Counted from the first letter of the stretch, positions 1 through 7,557 are shown. The stretch: 14,901 nt of DNA from an uncultured Ruminococcus sp. (GCA_946183385.1 CAMHBN010000016.1:1-14901); one strand, 5' to 3'. Numbers and translations are program-made. Notes: generated by a model not told the origin, from the letters alone.

Positions 1-105
1 CGCAAACGCCGCCGCATTGTCGGGGAGCGGCTCGTCAGTGACCTTTCCGCATGAGCACAGTGTCAGCGCAGACGCAATTACAAGTGCAATGGTGAGGTTT
101 TTCAT
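1..105 (-). CDS. Putative lipoprotein, N-terminal fragment (continues past the left edge)
   Basis: Only the first 35 codons are in the window. The reading from ATG at 105 is MKNLTIALVIASALTLCSCG followed by KVTDEPLPDNAAAFA. This is a classic lipoprotein signal peptide: a short basic start, a hydrophobic core and a lipobox (L-C-S then Cys19), so the mature protein should be lipid-anchored on the outer face of the membrane. A Shine-Dalgarno-like AGGAAG sits a few bases upstream (111-116). The gene begins 14 nt after the stop of the membrane-protein gene on the same strand, so it is probably the last visible gene of the GntR/ABC operon. The mature domain is not visible and its function is unknown. 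Confidence 0.75.
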   Translation of the reverse strand, partial: MKNLTIALVIASALTLCSCGKVTDEPLPDNAAAFA

Positions 106-119
106 AGTATCTTCCTGCC

Positions 120-998
120 TTACGGAGCAGCATACTGCTCCTTTAAATTGAAGTCGGTGTAGTAATCGTCGCCGAATGTGACCTCGTACACGAGCCTGCT
201 GCCGTCCTCGCCCGTGAGGGTTATCTCGGCAGTGCCGCGCTTGTAGAACTCCGTCTGCCAGCCGTGCGGCTCGTATTTGTCCTCGTAGCGGAGCCTTACG
301 ATGTCCTCGTCGGAGGAGGTCGCCGTGTAGGTCATATCGGGGTCTATTTCCCTGCCTTGCATACTGCACGACATAAACGGCTGACCGTAGACTTCCGTGA
401 AGAAGCACGCCGTCAGCAGTGCGGTATTGAGCACGCAGCCCGCGATAATGAGGCGCTTGTCCTCGAATATGCCGAGCACCGGTGCGAACATCACTGCCAC
501 GCAGAACAGCTCCGTGAGGCTGTGCCGCGGAGGCACATAGAGCGTCCCGTGGAGGTAGCCCATGCACGTCGCCGCAAGCATATACAGCATAGGCGAGAGT
601 ATCAGCAGGCTGTACCACTTTTTCTTGGTCACGAACCAGCCGAGGAAGGCTCCGGGGAAGGTGAGCAGGGTCATCAGGAACCACTCGGGGTAGTAGCCGA
701 ATATGCCCCAGTGGAGCCAGCAGAACGGCACCTGCACGAGGTATATGAGCGGCTGACTTATGAGGAAGAAGACGAAGGTCTTGCAGGCGGCTTCGAGCGG
801 CTTTTTACAGTTCGTGATGATGACTATCGCGAGGAATATCCACCATTCAAAGCTTGCGCCGTTGTCGGTGAGGGACGTGTCTTCAAGGACGGGTATGCAG
901 AGCAGTCCGCCTGAAATGATACCTGCTGCTACAGACAGTAACAGCAGGCGTTTCCATGTCATTTCAATGCCGCCGAACAGCATTTTTATATATTTCAT
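120..998 (-). CDS. Hypothetical seven-helix membrane protein with extracytoplasmic C-terminal domain
   Basis: I do not recognise a named family. The 292-residue product shows about seven hydrophobic segments (roughly residues 15-37, 50-63, 72-93, 104-124, 127-147, 162-178 and 183-203). A soluble tail of about 85 residues follows, rich in charged residues and Tyr/Thr, with short alternating stretches (AEITLTGEDG, RLVYEVTFGDD) that suggest beta strands. The gene starts 9 nt after the stop of the ABC permease and is followed at 14 nt by a lipoprotein start, so it belongs to the GntR-led operon and may be an accessory of that transporter. The ribosome-binding site before the first ATG is weak. 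ATG at codon 13 (MTWKRLLLL, start at 962) is an alternative start that would remove a short N-terminal extension. Function is not assignable. Confidence 0.7.
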   Translation of the reverse strand: MKYIKMLFGGIEMTWKRLLLLSVAAGIISGGLLCIPVLEDTSLTDNGASFEWWIFLAIVIITNCKKPLEAACKTFVFFLISQPLIYLVQVPFCWLHWGIFGYYPEWFLMTLLTFPGAFLGWFVTKKKWYSLLILSPMLYMLAATCMGYLHGTLYVPPRHSLTELFCVAVMFAPVLGIFEDKRLIIAGCVLNTALLTACFFTEVYGQPFMSCSMQGREIDPDMTYTATSSDEDIVRLRYEDKYEPHGWQTEFYKRGTAEITLTGEDGSRLVYEVTFGDDYYTDFNLKEQYAAP

Positions 999-1007
999 TT
1001 CTTTTGT

Positions 1008-3257
1008 TTACGCACCGTAGTAGTAAGCCTTGAGGAGCGCTCTGTTCTCGGTCGTATCGCGGAGATAGAGCGTGTTCGATTCGATGTGGAGTATGGCTAT
1101 GGGCATCTCGCCGATGATTATGGGAGTTGCCGCATTTATGAGAGCTGCCGCTTCCTCACTGACGAACTGTGAATCGCTGACGCTGCTTGAGCTCGAATAG
1201 TGGTAGCTGCTTGTATCCGTGAAGGCGTTCGTTATCGCATCGACCTCTGAGTATTTGTTGACATCGTCGCCGTCGTAGTAGTAGGAGTAGGTGTAATAAT
1301 AGCTTGAGTAGCTGTCATCCTTGCCGAAGAAGTTCTTGGGTCTGGAGTAGAATCCAGGCTTGTTTATTACACTCAGATTTGCGTTATTGTAGCCGGGGGT
1401 GGAGATGTCGGACTCCCTTATCGCGCTGACCTCAACGTCGTGGTCGGCGAGGAAAGCCTTGGTATTAGCGAAGGAATCGAGCACCCAGTAGTTGTTGGGC
1501 AGATAGCAGTATACGCTGCCTTCCCTGAGCTCCTCGGGAGTCATATCCCTGAGGTCCTGCATATAGGCTTTTCTGAATTCCTCGAGTCCTTTGCTGCTGA
1601 GAGCGATGGTCGAGACGTTCTTGTTTACCTTGTTGGCAACGGCAAGTCTGCCGCCTTTTCCCTCTTTCTGAGCCGTGGTGTAGCTGCCGTAGTACTTGGA
1701 GGTGCCGTCGTTGATCGAAGCGAGAGCCACCTCTGTAGCAGCCTCTTCCGCGTATTCGTCCGAGCAGAGTATCGCCTCGACTACATCGCTGAGCATAGAG
1801 CTCATTACCGTGTATTCGCGCTTTACGGTCGAGCCGTAGATTGTCTGGTATGTTATCTCTACGCGCTGAACGTCGTATTTGTCGTTCTCGGAGTCTATCT
1901 TGTCGATGGTGTTGTATGTGTACTTGTCGAAGTGGAAGTGTCTGTCAACAGCGTCCTTGTTGAGAGCTGTCACAGCCTTGATGACGTTCTTGTCCCTGAA
2001 CTCTGAATCTTTATGAGGCAGCAGCGATGCGTTGTTCACGTCTATGGATACGGACTCAACGCTGATAGCCGCGGGCACGTGGCGGGGAGCTCCGAAGCCG
2101 TCGGTGACCTTGCACAAGCCGCAGATAAGGAACACGCTGCCCATTACGGCGATGAAGCCGAGGGGAGCTGTCCAGAAGCGCTTGAAGCCGCGTCTTGCGA
2201 TGACCTCCATGATGAACCAGCCGATACCGCAGATGATAACGCCCGAGATTACAGCGGAGATGAGGTTTATGCGTATCGCGAGGAGCACTGTCATGATGCA
2301 GAATACGGTCATGGCGCCCACTGCGTAGAAGAAGGACTTGTATACGTAGGGCTTGGATACGCTCTCAGCCTTTCTCAGCTTGTAGAGCAGGAAGGCGGCG
2401 ATGAGGTACACGACTGTCACAACGCAGGCGATCATCATCCAGCGGATGTACATCGACCTGTCGAAGCTGCTCAGCGTATACATATCGGTCCAGTTCGCGT
2501 TGAACATATAGTAGAAGAAGTATATCGTTGCTCCGAGAGGCGAGGTCGCCGTGAAAACGGGGCTGTAGAAGATGCTCTCGCCGACCATTCCGTAGGGAGC
2601 TGTGGTGACGATAGCGAGCCATACGCAGCCGATGGTCGCGGGGATGATGGAGTTTACGGCGATGATGCTGAATATAGCCTCGAAGGTGCTTCCGCAGAAG
2701 GTTATCGCGAACACCGAGATGGTGTAGAGCATTATCATGCCTACGACAACTATCATTCCCGACTTGATAACGTGCGGGAATATGTCCCAGAAGCCCTCGA
2801 TGTCAAGGAAGACGTTGCCGACCGTGAGTATCACGAAGCTGAGGATAACGGATATCACCACAGGAACGAGGTATATCGCAAGTCCCGAGATATAGTCGGC
2901 GAAGAATCGCTGGGTGTTGCTCAGCGGGAGCGAGTAGTGCATATCCACGAGCGGTTTCCTGTAGAGGTAGTTGTAGTGGAAGAGGGCTATCACGAAGCCG
3001 AGCAGTATGCTGATGATGATGGCTCCCGCGCCGATGAAGACGAACGGCAGGAGGAAGAGCGTCCAGTCGATGTATTGGTCGCTTGTGTCGTTGAGCTTGT
3101 CTAAATATGCGGCGATGAGCACTACGACCGATATCACGGGCAGTCCGAGTGTTTCGAGAACGAAGTTGATGATAAGTATCTTCTTGTTTTCGAGTATGTC
3201 GGTCACAAAGCGCTTGCCGAAGAAGCTTTTAGCTGCCGCTGATGTCGTTGCTGTCAT
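1008..3257 (-). CDS. ABC transporter permease with large C-terminal soluble domain (YtrC/YtrD-like)
   Basis: The 749-residue membrane component is expected to partner the ATPase encoded just upstream. The first 400 residues hold about ten hydrophobic segments (for example near 29-52, 67-93, 118-147, 163-190, 195-220, 286-305, 322-342, 346-367 and 378-396). The segment DMHYSLPLSNTQRFFADY before the third helix resembles the motif seen in YtrC/BcrB-type ABC-2 permeases. Residues about 400-749 form a soluble region, probably extracytoplasmic, with a Ser/Tyr-rich stretch near 645-665; it may correspond to the DUF6449-type tail of clostridial permeases, which I cannot verify. I chose ATG at 3257 because GGAGGTG lies 7-13 nt upstream. 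An in-frame ATG at 3296 has no such site and sits deeper inside the ATPase gene. The gene overlaps the ATPase gene by 29 nt, indicating translational coupling. The substrate is unknown; cell-envelope stress or antibiotic defence is typical for Ytr systems. Confidence 0.85.
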   Translation of the reverse strand: MTATTSAAAKSFFGKRFVTDILENKKILIINFVLETLGLPVISVVVLIAAYLDKLNDTSDQYIDWTLFLLPFVFIGAGAIIISILLGFVIALFHYNYLYRKPLVDMHYSLPLSNTQRFFADYISGLAIYLVPVVISVILSFVILTVGNVFLDIEGFWDIFPHVIKSGMIVVVGMIMLYTISVFAITFCGSTFEAIFSIIAVNSIIPATIGCVWLAIVTTAPYGMVGESIFYSPVFTATSPLGATIYFFYYMFNANWTDMYTLSSFDRSMYIRWMMIACVVTVVYLIAAFLLYKLRKAESVSKPYVYKSFFYAVGAMTVFCIMTVLLAIRINLISAVISGVIICGIGWFIMEVIARRGFKRFWTAPLGFIAVMGSVFLICGLCKVTDGFGAPRHVPAAISVESVSIDVNNASLLPHKDSEFRDKNVIKAVTALNKDAVDRHFHFDKYTYNTIDKIDSENDKYDVQRVEITYQTIYGSTVKREYTVMSSMLSDVVEAILCSDEYAEEAATEVALASINDGTSKYYGSYTTAQKEGKGGRLAVANKVNKNVSTIALSSKGLEEFRKAYMQDLRDMTPEELREGSVYCYLPNNYWVLDSFANTKAFLADHDVEVSAIRESDISTPGYNNANLSVINKPGFYSRPKNFFGKDDSYSSYYYTYSYYYDGDDVNKYSEVDAITNAFTDTSSYHYSSSSSVSDSQFVSEEAAALINAATPIIIGEMPIAILHIESNTLYLRDTTENRALLKAYYYGA

Positions 3258-4158
3258 AACCGAGCACCTCCAGTTCATAAATAAATATCTCTTCAAGAGT
3301 AAGGGGTATCATTTCGAGGAGCAGCGGCTCCTTGGGAGCAAACGCAGCTCTTACGGTGTCCTCGTCGCCCTTGGCGATGATGTAGTATATACTCTGGCTT
3401 TTCTCGAAGTGGAGTATCTCCAGACCCGTTGCGGCAAAGTCTTCCCTGGTGTACTCTGCGGGAGTACCGTCGGGCTGCTTCGGGAAGACCGCCTGTATCT
3501 TGTGCACCTCGCCCTTGAGGCTGTCTATCTCGCGCGAGAAGACTATCTTTCCGTTATGGAGCAGAGCTGCCGTGTCGCAGACCTCGTTTATCTCCTTGAG
3601 GTTGTGCGAGGAGATGACGGTGGTGAGCTGACGGTCGAGCATAGCGTCCACGAGCATCTTCTTGACGATGATACGCATAGTGGGGTCGAGACCGTCGAAA
3701 GCCTCGTCGAGGAGGAGGTAGTCCGTCCTGCACGCGAGGGCGATTATCACGATAGCCTGCCTCTTCATACCCTTCGAGAAGGTGTTTATCTTCTTGTTCA
3801 GCGGCAGGTTTATGCGCTTGCGGAGGGATTCAAACAGCTCCTCCGAGAAGTTGGGGTAGAATGCCTTGTAGTAGTTTTTGAGTCCCTTGAGGGTGTAGCC
3901 TCCGAACTGGACGGTCTCGTCGTTGATGAAGAAGACCTTCTGCTTTGCGGCGACGTTGTCGTAAACGCGCTCGCCGTCGATGAGGACTTCACCGCTCTCC
4001 TGCTGATATATGCCCGACAGCAGACGCAGGATAGTTGACTTGCCCGCGCCGTTCGAGCCGAGGAGTCCGAAAGCCGTGCCCTTTTCTATTTTCAGGTCAA
4101 CGCCGTTCAGGGCGGTGTAGCTGTCGAACTTCTTGACGGTATTTTTTAGCTCGATCAT
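3229..4158 (-). CDS. ABC transporter ATP-binding protein (YtrB-like)
   Basis: The 309-residue nucleotide-binding subunit of an ABC transporter powers the permease encoded next. Visible motifs are Walker A GSNGAGKST (residues 34-42), a degenerate signature FSKGMKRQ (127-134) in place of LSGGQ, Walker B YLLLDEAFDGLD (147-158), and the H-loop SSHNL with His185. The SKGMK-type signature is normal for YtrB/BcrA-like ATPases. Residues after about 215 form a C-terminal extension of the kind seen in drug or lantibiotic exporters. Its ATG (4156-4158) overlaps the stop of the GntR gene in an ATGA arrangement, and its 3' end overlaps the permease by 29 nt, so the three are co-translated. The family is certain; the substrate is not. 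Confidence 0.93.
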   Translation of the reverse strand: MIELKNTVKKFDSYTALNGVDLKIEKGTAFGLLGSNGAGKSTILRLLSGIYQQESGEVLIDGERVYDNVAAKQKVFFINDETVQFGGYTLKGLKNYYKAFYPNFSEELFESLRKRINLPLNKKINTFSKGMKRQAIVIIALACRTDYLLLDEAFDGLDPTMRIIVKKMLVDAMLDRQLTTVISSHNLKEINEVCDTAALLHNGKIVFSREIDSLKGEVHKIQAVFPKQPDGTPAEYTREDFAATGLEILHFEKSQSIYYIIAKGDEDTVRAAFAPKEPLLLEMIPLTLEEIFIYELEVLGYDSNDISGS

Positions 4159-4532
4159 AGCTGTTCTCCTTTCCCGTGATTATTGTAGATATTGTCGAGA
4201 TGTTCCGCGAGTAGCTGCTTGTCTATGCCCCGGTCGGCACAGGACTGAGCCGCGCTGTCAAAATCTGCGAGGACAGCTCCCTGAAATACGGCGCTGTCGG
4301 GCTTGGCGATGAAGCTTCCGCGTCCGGGTACGGAGTAGATGATGCCCGTGCGTTCGAGCTCCTGATACGCCTTGGCGACGGTGTTGGGGTTGACGCCCGC
4401 GTCCTTGGCGAAGGCACGCACGCTGGGGAGCTGGTCGTTCTCGGCGAGATTGCCCCTGACGATGAGCCCGATGATATTCTCGTAGATCTGCTCATAGATG
4501 GGCGTCCTGCTGGTAAGGTCGATAGAAAACAT
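4155..4532 (-). CDS. GntR-family transcriptional regulator, YtrA subfamily
   Basis: The 125-residue repressor has an N-terminal winged helix-turn-helix (residues about 8-76). It contains the classic GntR pattern: PIYEQIYENI, then LPSVRAFAKDAGVNPNTVAKAYQ, then the wing GIIYSVPGRGSFIA. Only about 50 residues follow, much shorter than the effector domains of FadR, HutC or MocR types, which is diagnostic of the YtrA subfamily. YtrA proteins typically sit first in an operon with an ABC transporter and repress it until a cell-wall-active stress appears; here the same order holds. The start is set by AAAGGAGG six bases before ATG 4532. The promoter directly upstream carries nested inverted repeats that are the likely autoregulatory operator. 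Confidence 0.92.
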   Translation of the reverse strand: MFSIDLTSRTPIYEQIYENIIGLIVRGNLAENDQLPSVRAFAKDAGVNPNTVAKAYQELERTGIIYSVPGRGSFIAKPDSAVFQGAVLADFDSAAQSCADRGIDKQLLAEHLDNIYNNHGKGEQL

Positions 4533-4553
4533 ATACTGCCTCCTTTCTGTTGG

Positions 4554-4589
4554 GGGTGTACTATATCGGGTAGTACATCTGTTACACCC
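4554..4589. promoter_or_regulatory. Nested palindromic operator, likely bound by the YtrA-type GntR protein
   Basis: Immediately downstream of the -10 box are two concentric inverted repeats. The outer one is GGGTGTA (4554-4560) with TACACCC (4583-4589). The inner one is TGTACTA (4557-4563) with TAGTACA (4571-4577), separated by 7 nt. The site spans the expected transcription start and lies before the GntR ribosome-binding site, an ideal position for autorepression. Binding by this GntR protein is inferred from position and symmetry. Confidence 0.7.
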
Positions 4590-4591
4590 TT

Positions 4592-4620
4592 ATGATATCA
4601 CGTTTGTTCCCGTTTGTCAA
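4592..4620 (-). promoter_or_regulatory. Sigma-A promoter of the GntR/ABC operon
   Basis: On the minus strand TTGACA (4620-4615), a 17-nt spacer and TATCAT (4597-4592) form a near-consensus housekeeping promoter about 60 nt before the GntR start codon. No other good promoter is visible between the genes from 4532 down to 1, so it probably drives the whole operon. Confidence 0.82.
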
Positions 4621-4649
4621 TACCTTTTTGTAAATTTTCTGCAACATTC

Positions 4650-4850
4650 TGTAGGGGCGGATATTATCCGCCCGTGCCATTCGTAATATCTGACGTGAAA
4701 CGAATTGTAGGGGACGCCGCCCTCGGCGTCCCGCCAATTATGCAACCGCCGCCGTGTTCGGATTTTGCGGGCGGGCGAGGGCGCCCGCCCCTACAGGACG
4801 TTGCCGTGGGTTTTTCGGTTTATTGCGGGCGGATAATATCCGCCCCTACA
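4650..4850. repeat. Composite of four GTAGGGGCG palindromic units with exact terminal inverted repeats
   Basis: This fills most of the 368-nt gap between the GntR operon promoter and pnp. Two units point right (GTAG starting at 4651 and 4707, exactly 56 nt apart) and two point left (ending in CTAC at 4794 and 4849, 55 nt apart). Palindromic centres are GGATATTATCC (4659-4669), GACGCCG/CGGCGTC (4713-4730), GGGCG-rich (4767-4790) and GGATAATATCC (4831-4841). The outermost 25 nt at each end (4650-4674 and 4826-4850) are exact reverse complements. None of the hairpins is followed by a T-run, so they are not ordinary terminators. Nothing else is seen in 4621-4649. Confidence 0.85.
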
Positions 4851-4851
4851 A

Positions 4852-4881
4852 TAAAATAAAGGGCAACCATAGCGGTTGCCC
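4852..4881 (-). terminator. Intrinsic terminator of pnp
   Basis: A perfect 8-bp stem, GGGCAACC (4861-4868) with GGTTGCCC (4874-4881), and a 5-nt loop lies 20 nt after the pnp stop. On the minus strand it is followed by TTTATTTTATT. The plus-strand side also has a short T-run, so it could work in both directions. Confidence 0.88.
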
Positions 4882-4900
4882 TTTTGCTTATCTGATGTTA

Positions 4901-7018
4901 TCAGCCGTTATTCTTCTTTGCCTCGATGTCTGCGAGAGCGTCCTTGCGGGAGAGGTTGATACGACCCTGACGGTCAATCTCCGTTACCTTTACGACTATC
5001 TCGTCGCCGATGGATACGATGTCCTCTACCTTCTCTACGCGCTGCTTGTCGAGCTTCGAGATGTGAACGAGTCCGTCCATACCGGGTACTATCTCAACGA
5101 ATGCGCCGAACTCCATGATGCGAACGACCTTGCCGCGGTAGATAGCTCCCACCTCGGGACCATTCGCGATAGTGTCAACTATCTGGAGAGCCTTGCGTGC
5201 GTTCTCGCCGTTGATGCCGCTGATGAATACGTTGCCCTCGTCGTTGATGTCGATCTTGACGTCGCAGTCAGCGGATATCTTCTGGATTACCTTTCCGCCG
5301 CTGCCGATTACCTCGCGTATCTTCTCTACGGGTACCTTTGTCTGGAGCATCTTGGGAGCGTACTTGCTCACCTCGGCTCTGGGCTCGGGGATAGCCTTGA
5401 GCATTATCTCGTCGAGGATGTAGATACGAGCCTTGCGGGTCTTCTCGAATGCTTCCTTTATAATAGCGGGTGTAAGTCCGTCAACCTTGATATCGACCTG
5501 AATGGCTGTGATACCCTTGTGAGTACCGCCTACCTTGAAGTCCATATCGCCGAAGAAGTCCTCAAGACCCTGAATGTCCACCATTGTCATGAACTCGTCG
5601 CTGTCGGGCTTGGTGATAAGACCGCAGGAGATACCTGCTACGGGAGCCTTTATCGGCACGCCTGCGTCCATGAGAGCGAGCGTGGAGCCGCATATCGAGC
5701 CCTGTGAGGTAGAGCCGTTGGAGGAGAGAACCTCGGATACAAGTCTGAGAGCGTAGGGGAACTCCTCAATGCTCGGGATAACGGGAGCAAGAGCTCTCTC
5801 GGCGAGTGCGCCGTGACCGATCTCGCGGCGTCCGGGTCCGCGGCTGGGCTTTGTCTCGCCAACGGAGTAGCTCGGGAAGTTGTACTGGTGCATATATCTC
5901 TTGGACTCTTCCTCGTCGAGACCGTCTATGCGCTGAGCGTCGCTGACGGGTCCGAGTGTGGCGATAGTGAGCACCTGTGTCTGACCTCTTGTGAAGAGAC
6001 CCGAACCGTGAACTCTCGGGAGAACGCCTGCCTCGGCTGCGAGGGGACGTATCTCGTCTATGCCTCTGCCGTCAACGCGCTTGCCCTCGTAGAGCCAGTT
6101 GCGGACTATCTTCTTCTGGAGCTTGTATATGCACTCGTCAATCATAGCAGTCTGCTCGGGGTACTGCTCGTCGAACTTGCCGTGGATATCGTCCACTATG
6201 GGTGCAAGTCTTGCGTCGCGGACTGTCTTGTCGTTGGTATCGAGAGCGACCTTTACGCGGTCTGCTGCGAAAGCCTCGATGGCGTCGAACATATCGTGGT
6301 CAACTTCCATTGACTCGAATGCGAACTTGGGCTTGCCTATCTGCTTCTGTATGTCGCTGATGAAGGCGACCATATTCTTTATCTCCTCGTGACCTGTGAG
6401 GATAGCGTTGAGCATCGTGTCCTCGGGGACTTCGTTGGCTCCTGCCTCTATCATGACTATCTTCTCGGCAGTACCCGCAACCGTGAGCACGAGGTCTGTC
6501 TTTTCTCTCTGAGCGAGTGTGGGGTTGAGGACAATCTCGCCGTCAACAAGACCCACGTTGATGCCTGCGATAGGACCGTTCCACGGGATATCGGAAATAG
6601 AGATTGCGATGGAAGTAGCTATCATACCCGCGATCTCGGGCGAGTTGTCGGGCTCTACAGCGAGCACCGTCATAACTACGGAAACGTCGTTCCTCATGTC
6701 CTTGGGGAAGAGGGGACGGATAGGTCTGTCTACGCAGCGGCTTGTGAGGATAGCCTTTTCTGTGGGCTTGCCCTCGCGCTTTGTGAAGCTTCCGGGTATC
6801 TTTCCTACGGAGTAGAGCCTCTCCTCGTAGTCTACCGACAGCGGGAAGAAGTCAACGCCCTCTCTGGGCTTTGCGCTTGCTGTTACGTTTGCCATTACTA
6901 CTGTCTCGCCGTAGCGCACCCAGCACGAGCCGTTGGAGAGACCGCAGGTCTTGCCCGTCTCGACGATGAGCGGTCTGCCTGCATAGGTTGTTTCAAAGGT
7001 TCTGTAATTCTCGAACAT
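4901..7018 (-). CDS. pnp: Polynucleotide phosphorylase (polyribonucleotide nucleotidyltransferase)
   Basis: This cytoplasmic 3'-to-5' exoribonuclease degrades RNA using phosphate, releasing nucleoside diphosphates, and works as a trimer. The 705 residues match the usual length and order: first RNase PH domain (about 10-145, with FTKREGKPTEKAILTSR), a helical linker, and a second RNase PH domain (about 310-555). The second domain has FPSYSVGE, GRREIGHG (396-403) and GDMDFK (490-495); Asp487 and Asp493 fit the catalytic pair of the family. A KH domain (about 562-621, loop GSGG at 572-575) and an S1 domain (about 624-692, GAFVEIVPGMDGLVHIS) follow. The start is ATG 7018, with AGGAGG seven bases upstream; an in-frame ATG at 7060 lacks a ribosome-binding site. 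It lies behind rpsO, a widely conserved pairing. No clear own promoter is seen, so it may depend on read-through from rpsO. Confidence 0.98.
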   Translation of the reverse strand: MFENYRTFETTYAGRPLIVETGKTCGLSNGSCWVRYGETVVMANVTASAKPREGVDFFPLSVDYEERLYSVGKIPGSFTKREGKPTEKAILTSRCVDRPIRPLFPKDMRNDVSVVMTVLAVEPDNSPEIAGMIATSIAISISDIPWNGPIAGINVGLVDGEIVLNPTLAQREKTDLVLTVAGTAEKIVMIEAGANEVPEDTMLNAILTGHEEIKNMVAFISDIQKQIGKPKFAFESMEVDHDMFDAIEAFAADRVKVALDTNDKTVRDARLAPIVDDIHGKFDEQYPEQTAMIDECIYKLQKKIVRNWLYEGKRVDGRGIDEIRPLAAEAGVLPRVHGSGLFTRGQTQVLTIATLGPVSDAQRIDGLDEEESKRYMHQYNFPSYSVGETKPSRGPGRREIGHGALAERALAPVIPSIEEFPYALRLVSEVLSSNGSTSQGSICGSTLALMDAGVPIKAPVAGISCGLITKPDSDEFMTMVDIQGLEDFFGDMDFKVGGTHKGITAIQVDIKVDGLTPAIIKEAFEKTRKARIYILDEIMLKAIPEPRAEVSKYAPKMLQTKVPVEKIREVIGSGGKVIQKISADCDVKIDINDEGNVFISGINGENARKALQIVDTIANGPEVGAIYRGKVVRIMEFGAFVEIVPGMDGLVHISKLDKQRVEKVEDIVSIGDEIVVKVTEIDRQGRINLSRKDALADIEAKKNNG

Positions 7019-7085
7019 TGTTATGCCTCCTGTTGATTTTTTTTGCAGAGGCTTTAGCAATAAACTCTAACTCACGGCGTATCCC

Positions 7086-7171
7086 TGTAGGGGCGGATTA
7101 CAGCAAAGCTGCATATAGCATCACAATCCAAATCAAAGATTTGGTGTGCTGCTTAATTATCCGCCCCTACA
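7086..7171. repeat. Long branched-hairpin variant of the GTAGGGGCG repeat between rpsO and pnp
   Basis: The ends are TGTAGGGGCGGAT (7086-7098) and ATCCGCCCCTACA (7159-7171), a 13-bp inverted repeat identical to the outer arms of the 4650-4850 composite. The interior can fold into two further hairpins: CAGC-aaa-GCTG (7101-7111) and CCAAATC-aaa-GATTTGG (7128-7144), the latter extended by TGTG/CACA pairing. The whole forms a Y-shaped structure. It sits in the 272-nt rpsO-pnp gap, where it would be transcribed if rpsO and pnp are co-transcribed. The rest of that gap (7019-7085 and 7172-7240) shows nothing clear. Confidence 0.8.
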
Positions 7172-7241
7172 TTAGGTTGCCGCGGGGTCACGTGAGCTAC
7201 AGTTTAATGCTAAAAGCACATCTGCATAGATTTGTGAGTAA

Positions 7242-7277
7242 AGACGTAAAGGCAGAAGGGGGCTGCCCCTCTGCCTT
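7242..7277 (-). terminator. Hairpin after rpsO, probable partial terminator or processing site
   Basis: A 12-bp stem with a single-base bulge (7249-7261 with 7266-7277) and a 4-nt loop starts 13 nt after the rpsO stop. The arms are AAGGCAGA and TCTGCCTT outside, GGGG and CCCC inside. On the minus strand it is followed by TTTACGTCTTTAC, an interrupted T-tract, so termination may be incomplete and let pnp be expressed from the rpsO promoter. Confidence 0.65.
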
Positions 7278-7290
7278 CATGGACGTATAA

Positions 7291-7557
7291 TTACTTACGC
7301 AGACCGAGCTTCTCTACGACAGCACGGTATCTGTTGATGTCCTTCTTCTTGAGATAAGCGAGAAGGTTACGTCTGTGACCTACCATCTTGAGAAGACCTC
7401 TTCTGCTGTGGTGGTCGTTCTTGTGGATCTTGAGGTGTGCGTTGAGGTCGTTTATTCTCTTTGTGAGGATAGCGATCTGCACCTCGGGTGAGCCTGTGTC
7501 GTTAGCACTGGTTCTGTTAGCCTCGATAACGGCTGTCTTTTCTTCTTTTCTGAGCAT
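7291..7557 (-). CDS. rpsO: 30S ribosomal protein S15
   Basis: The 88-residue primary-binding protein of the small ribosomal subunit contacts the central domain of 16S rRNA. Its full length matches the family. The signatures are [17 protein letters not shown], then [26 protein letters not shown], then [10 protein letters not shown] and the typical C-terminus LGLRK. The start is ATG 7557 with AAGAGGTG seven bases upstream; the longer in-frame start at 7590 would read through that ribosome-binding site. A perfect consensus promoter and a structured leader lie upstream and pnp lies downstream. S15 commonly represses its own translation by binding its mRNA leader, and the pairing seen in this leader is compatible with that. 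Confidence 0.98.
   Translation of the reverse strand: MLRKEEKTAVIEANRTSANDTGSPEVQIAILTKRINDLNAHLKIHKNDHHSRRGLLKMVGHRRNLLAYLKKKDINRYRAVVEKLGLRK

Noticed and set aside
2013..3104. Long plus-strand open frame opposite the ABC permease
   Set aside because: It is the antisense of a well-supported membrane-protein gene, is full of His/Asp/Glu low-complexity text, and has no family motif or ribosome-binding site.
3258..3296. Longer permease start at ATG 3296
   Set aside because: There is no ribosome-binding site there; GGAGGTG precedes ATG 3257, and the shorter start gives a normal coupled overlap.
3007..4038. Plus-strand open frame opposite the permease and ATPase genes
   Set aside because: It is antisense to two clear genes and crosses their overlap; its composition is an artefact of the codon pattern on the other strand.
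4650..4850. Possible CRISPR array
   Set aside because: Units are palindromic with mixed orientation, linkers are similar rather than unique spacers, and no cas gene is near.
4754..5707. Plus-strand open frame covering repeats and the 3' end of pnp
   Set aside because: It starts inside the palindromic repeats and continues as antisense of the S1/KH part of pnp; no coding motifs.
7019..7060. Longer pnp start at ATG 7060 adding 14 residues
   Set aside because: The added residues are not part of the PNPase family, there is no ribosome-binding site before 7060, and AGGAGG lies correctly before ATG 7018.
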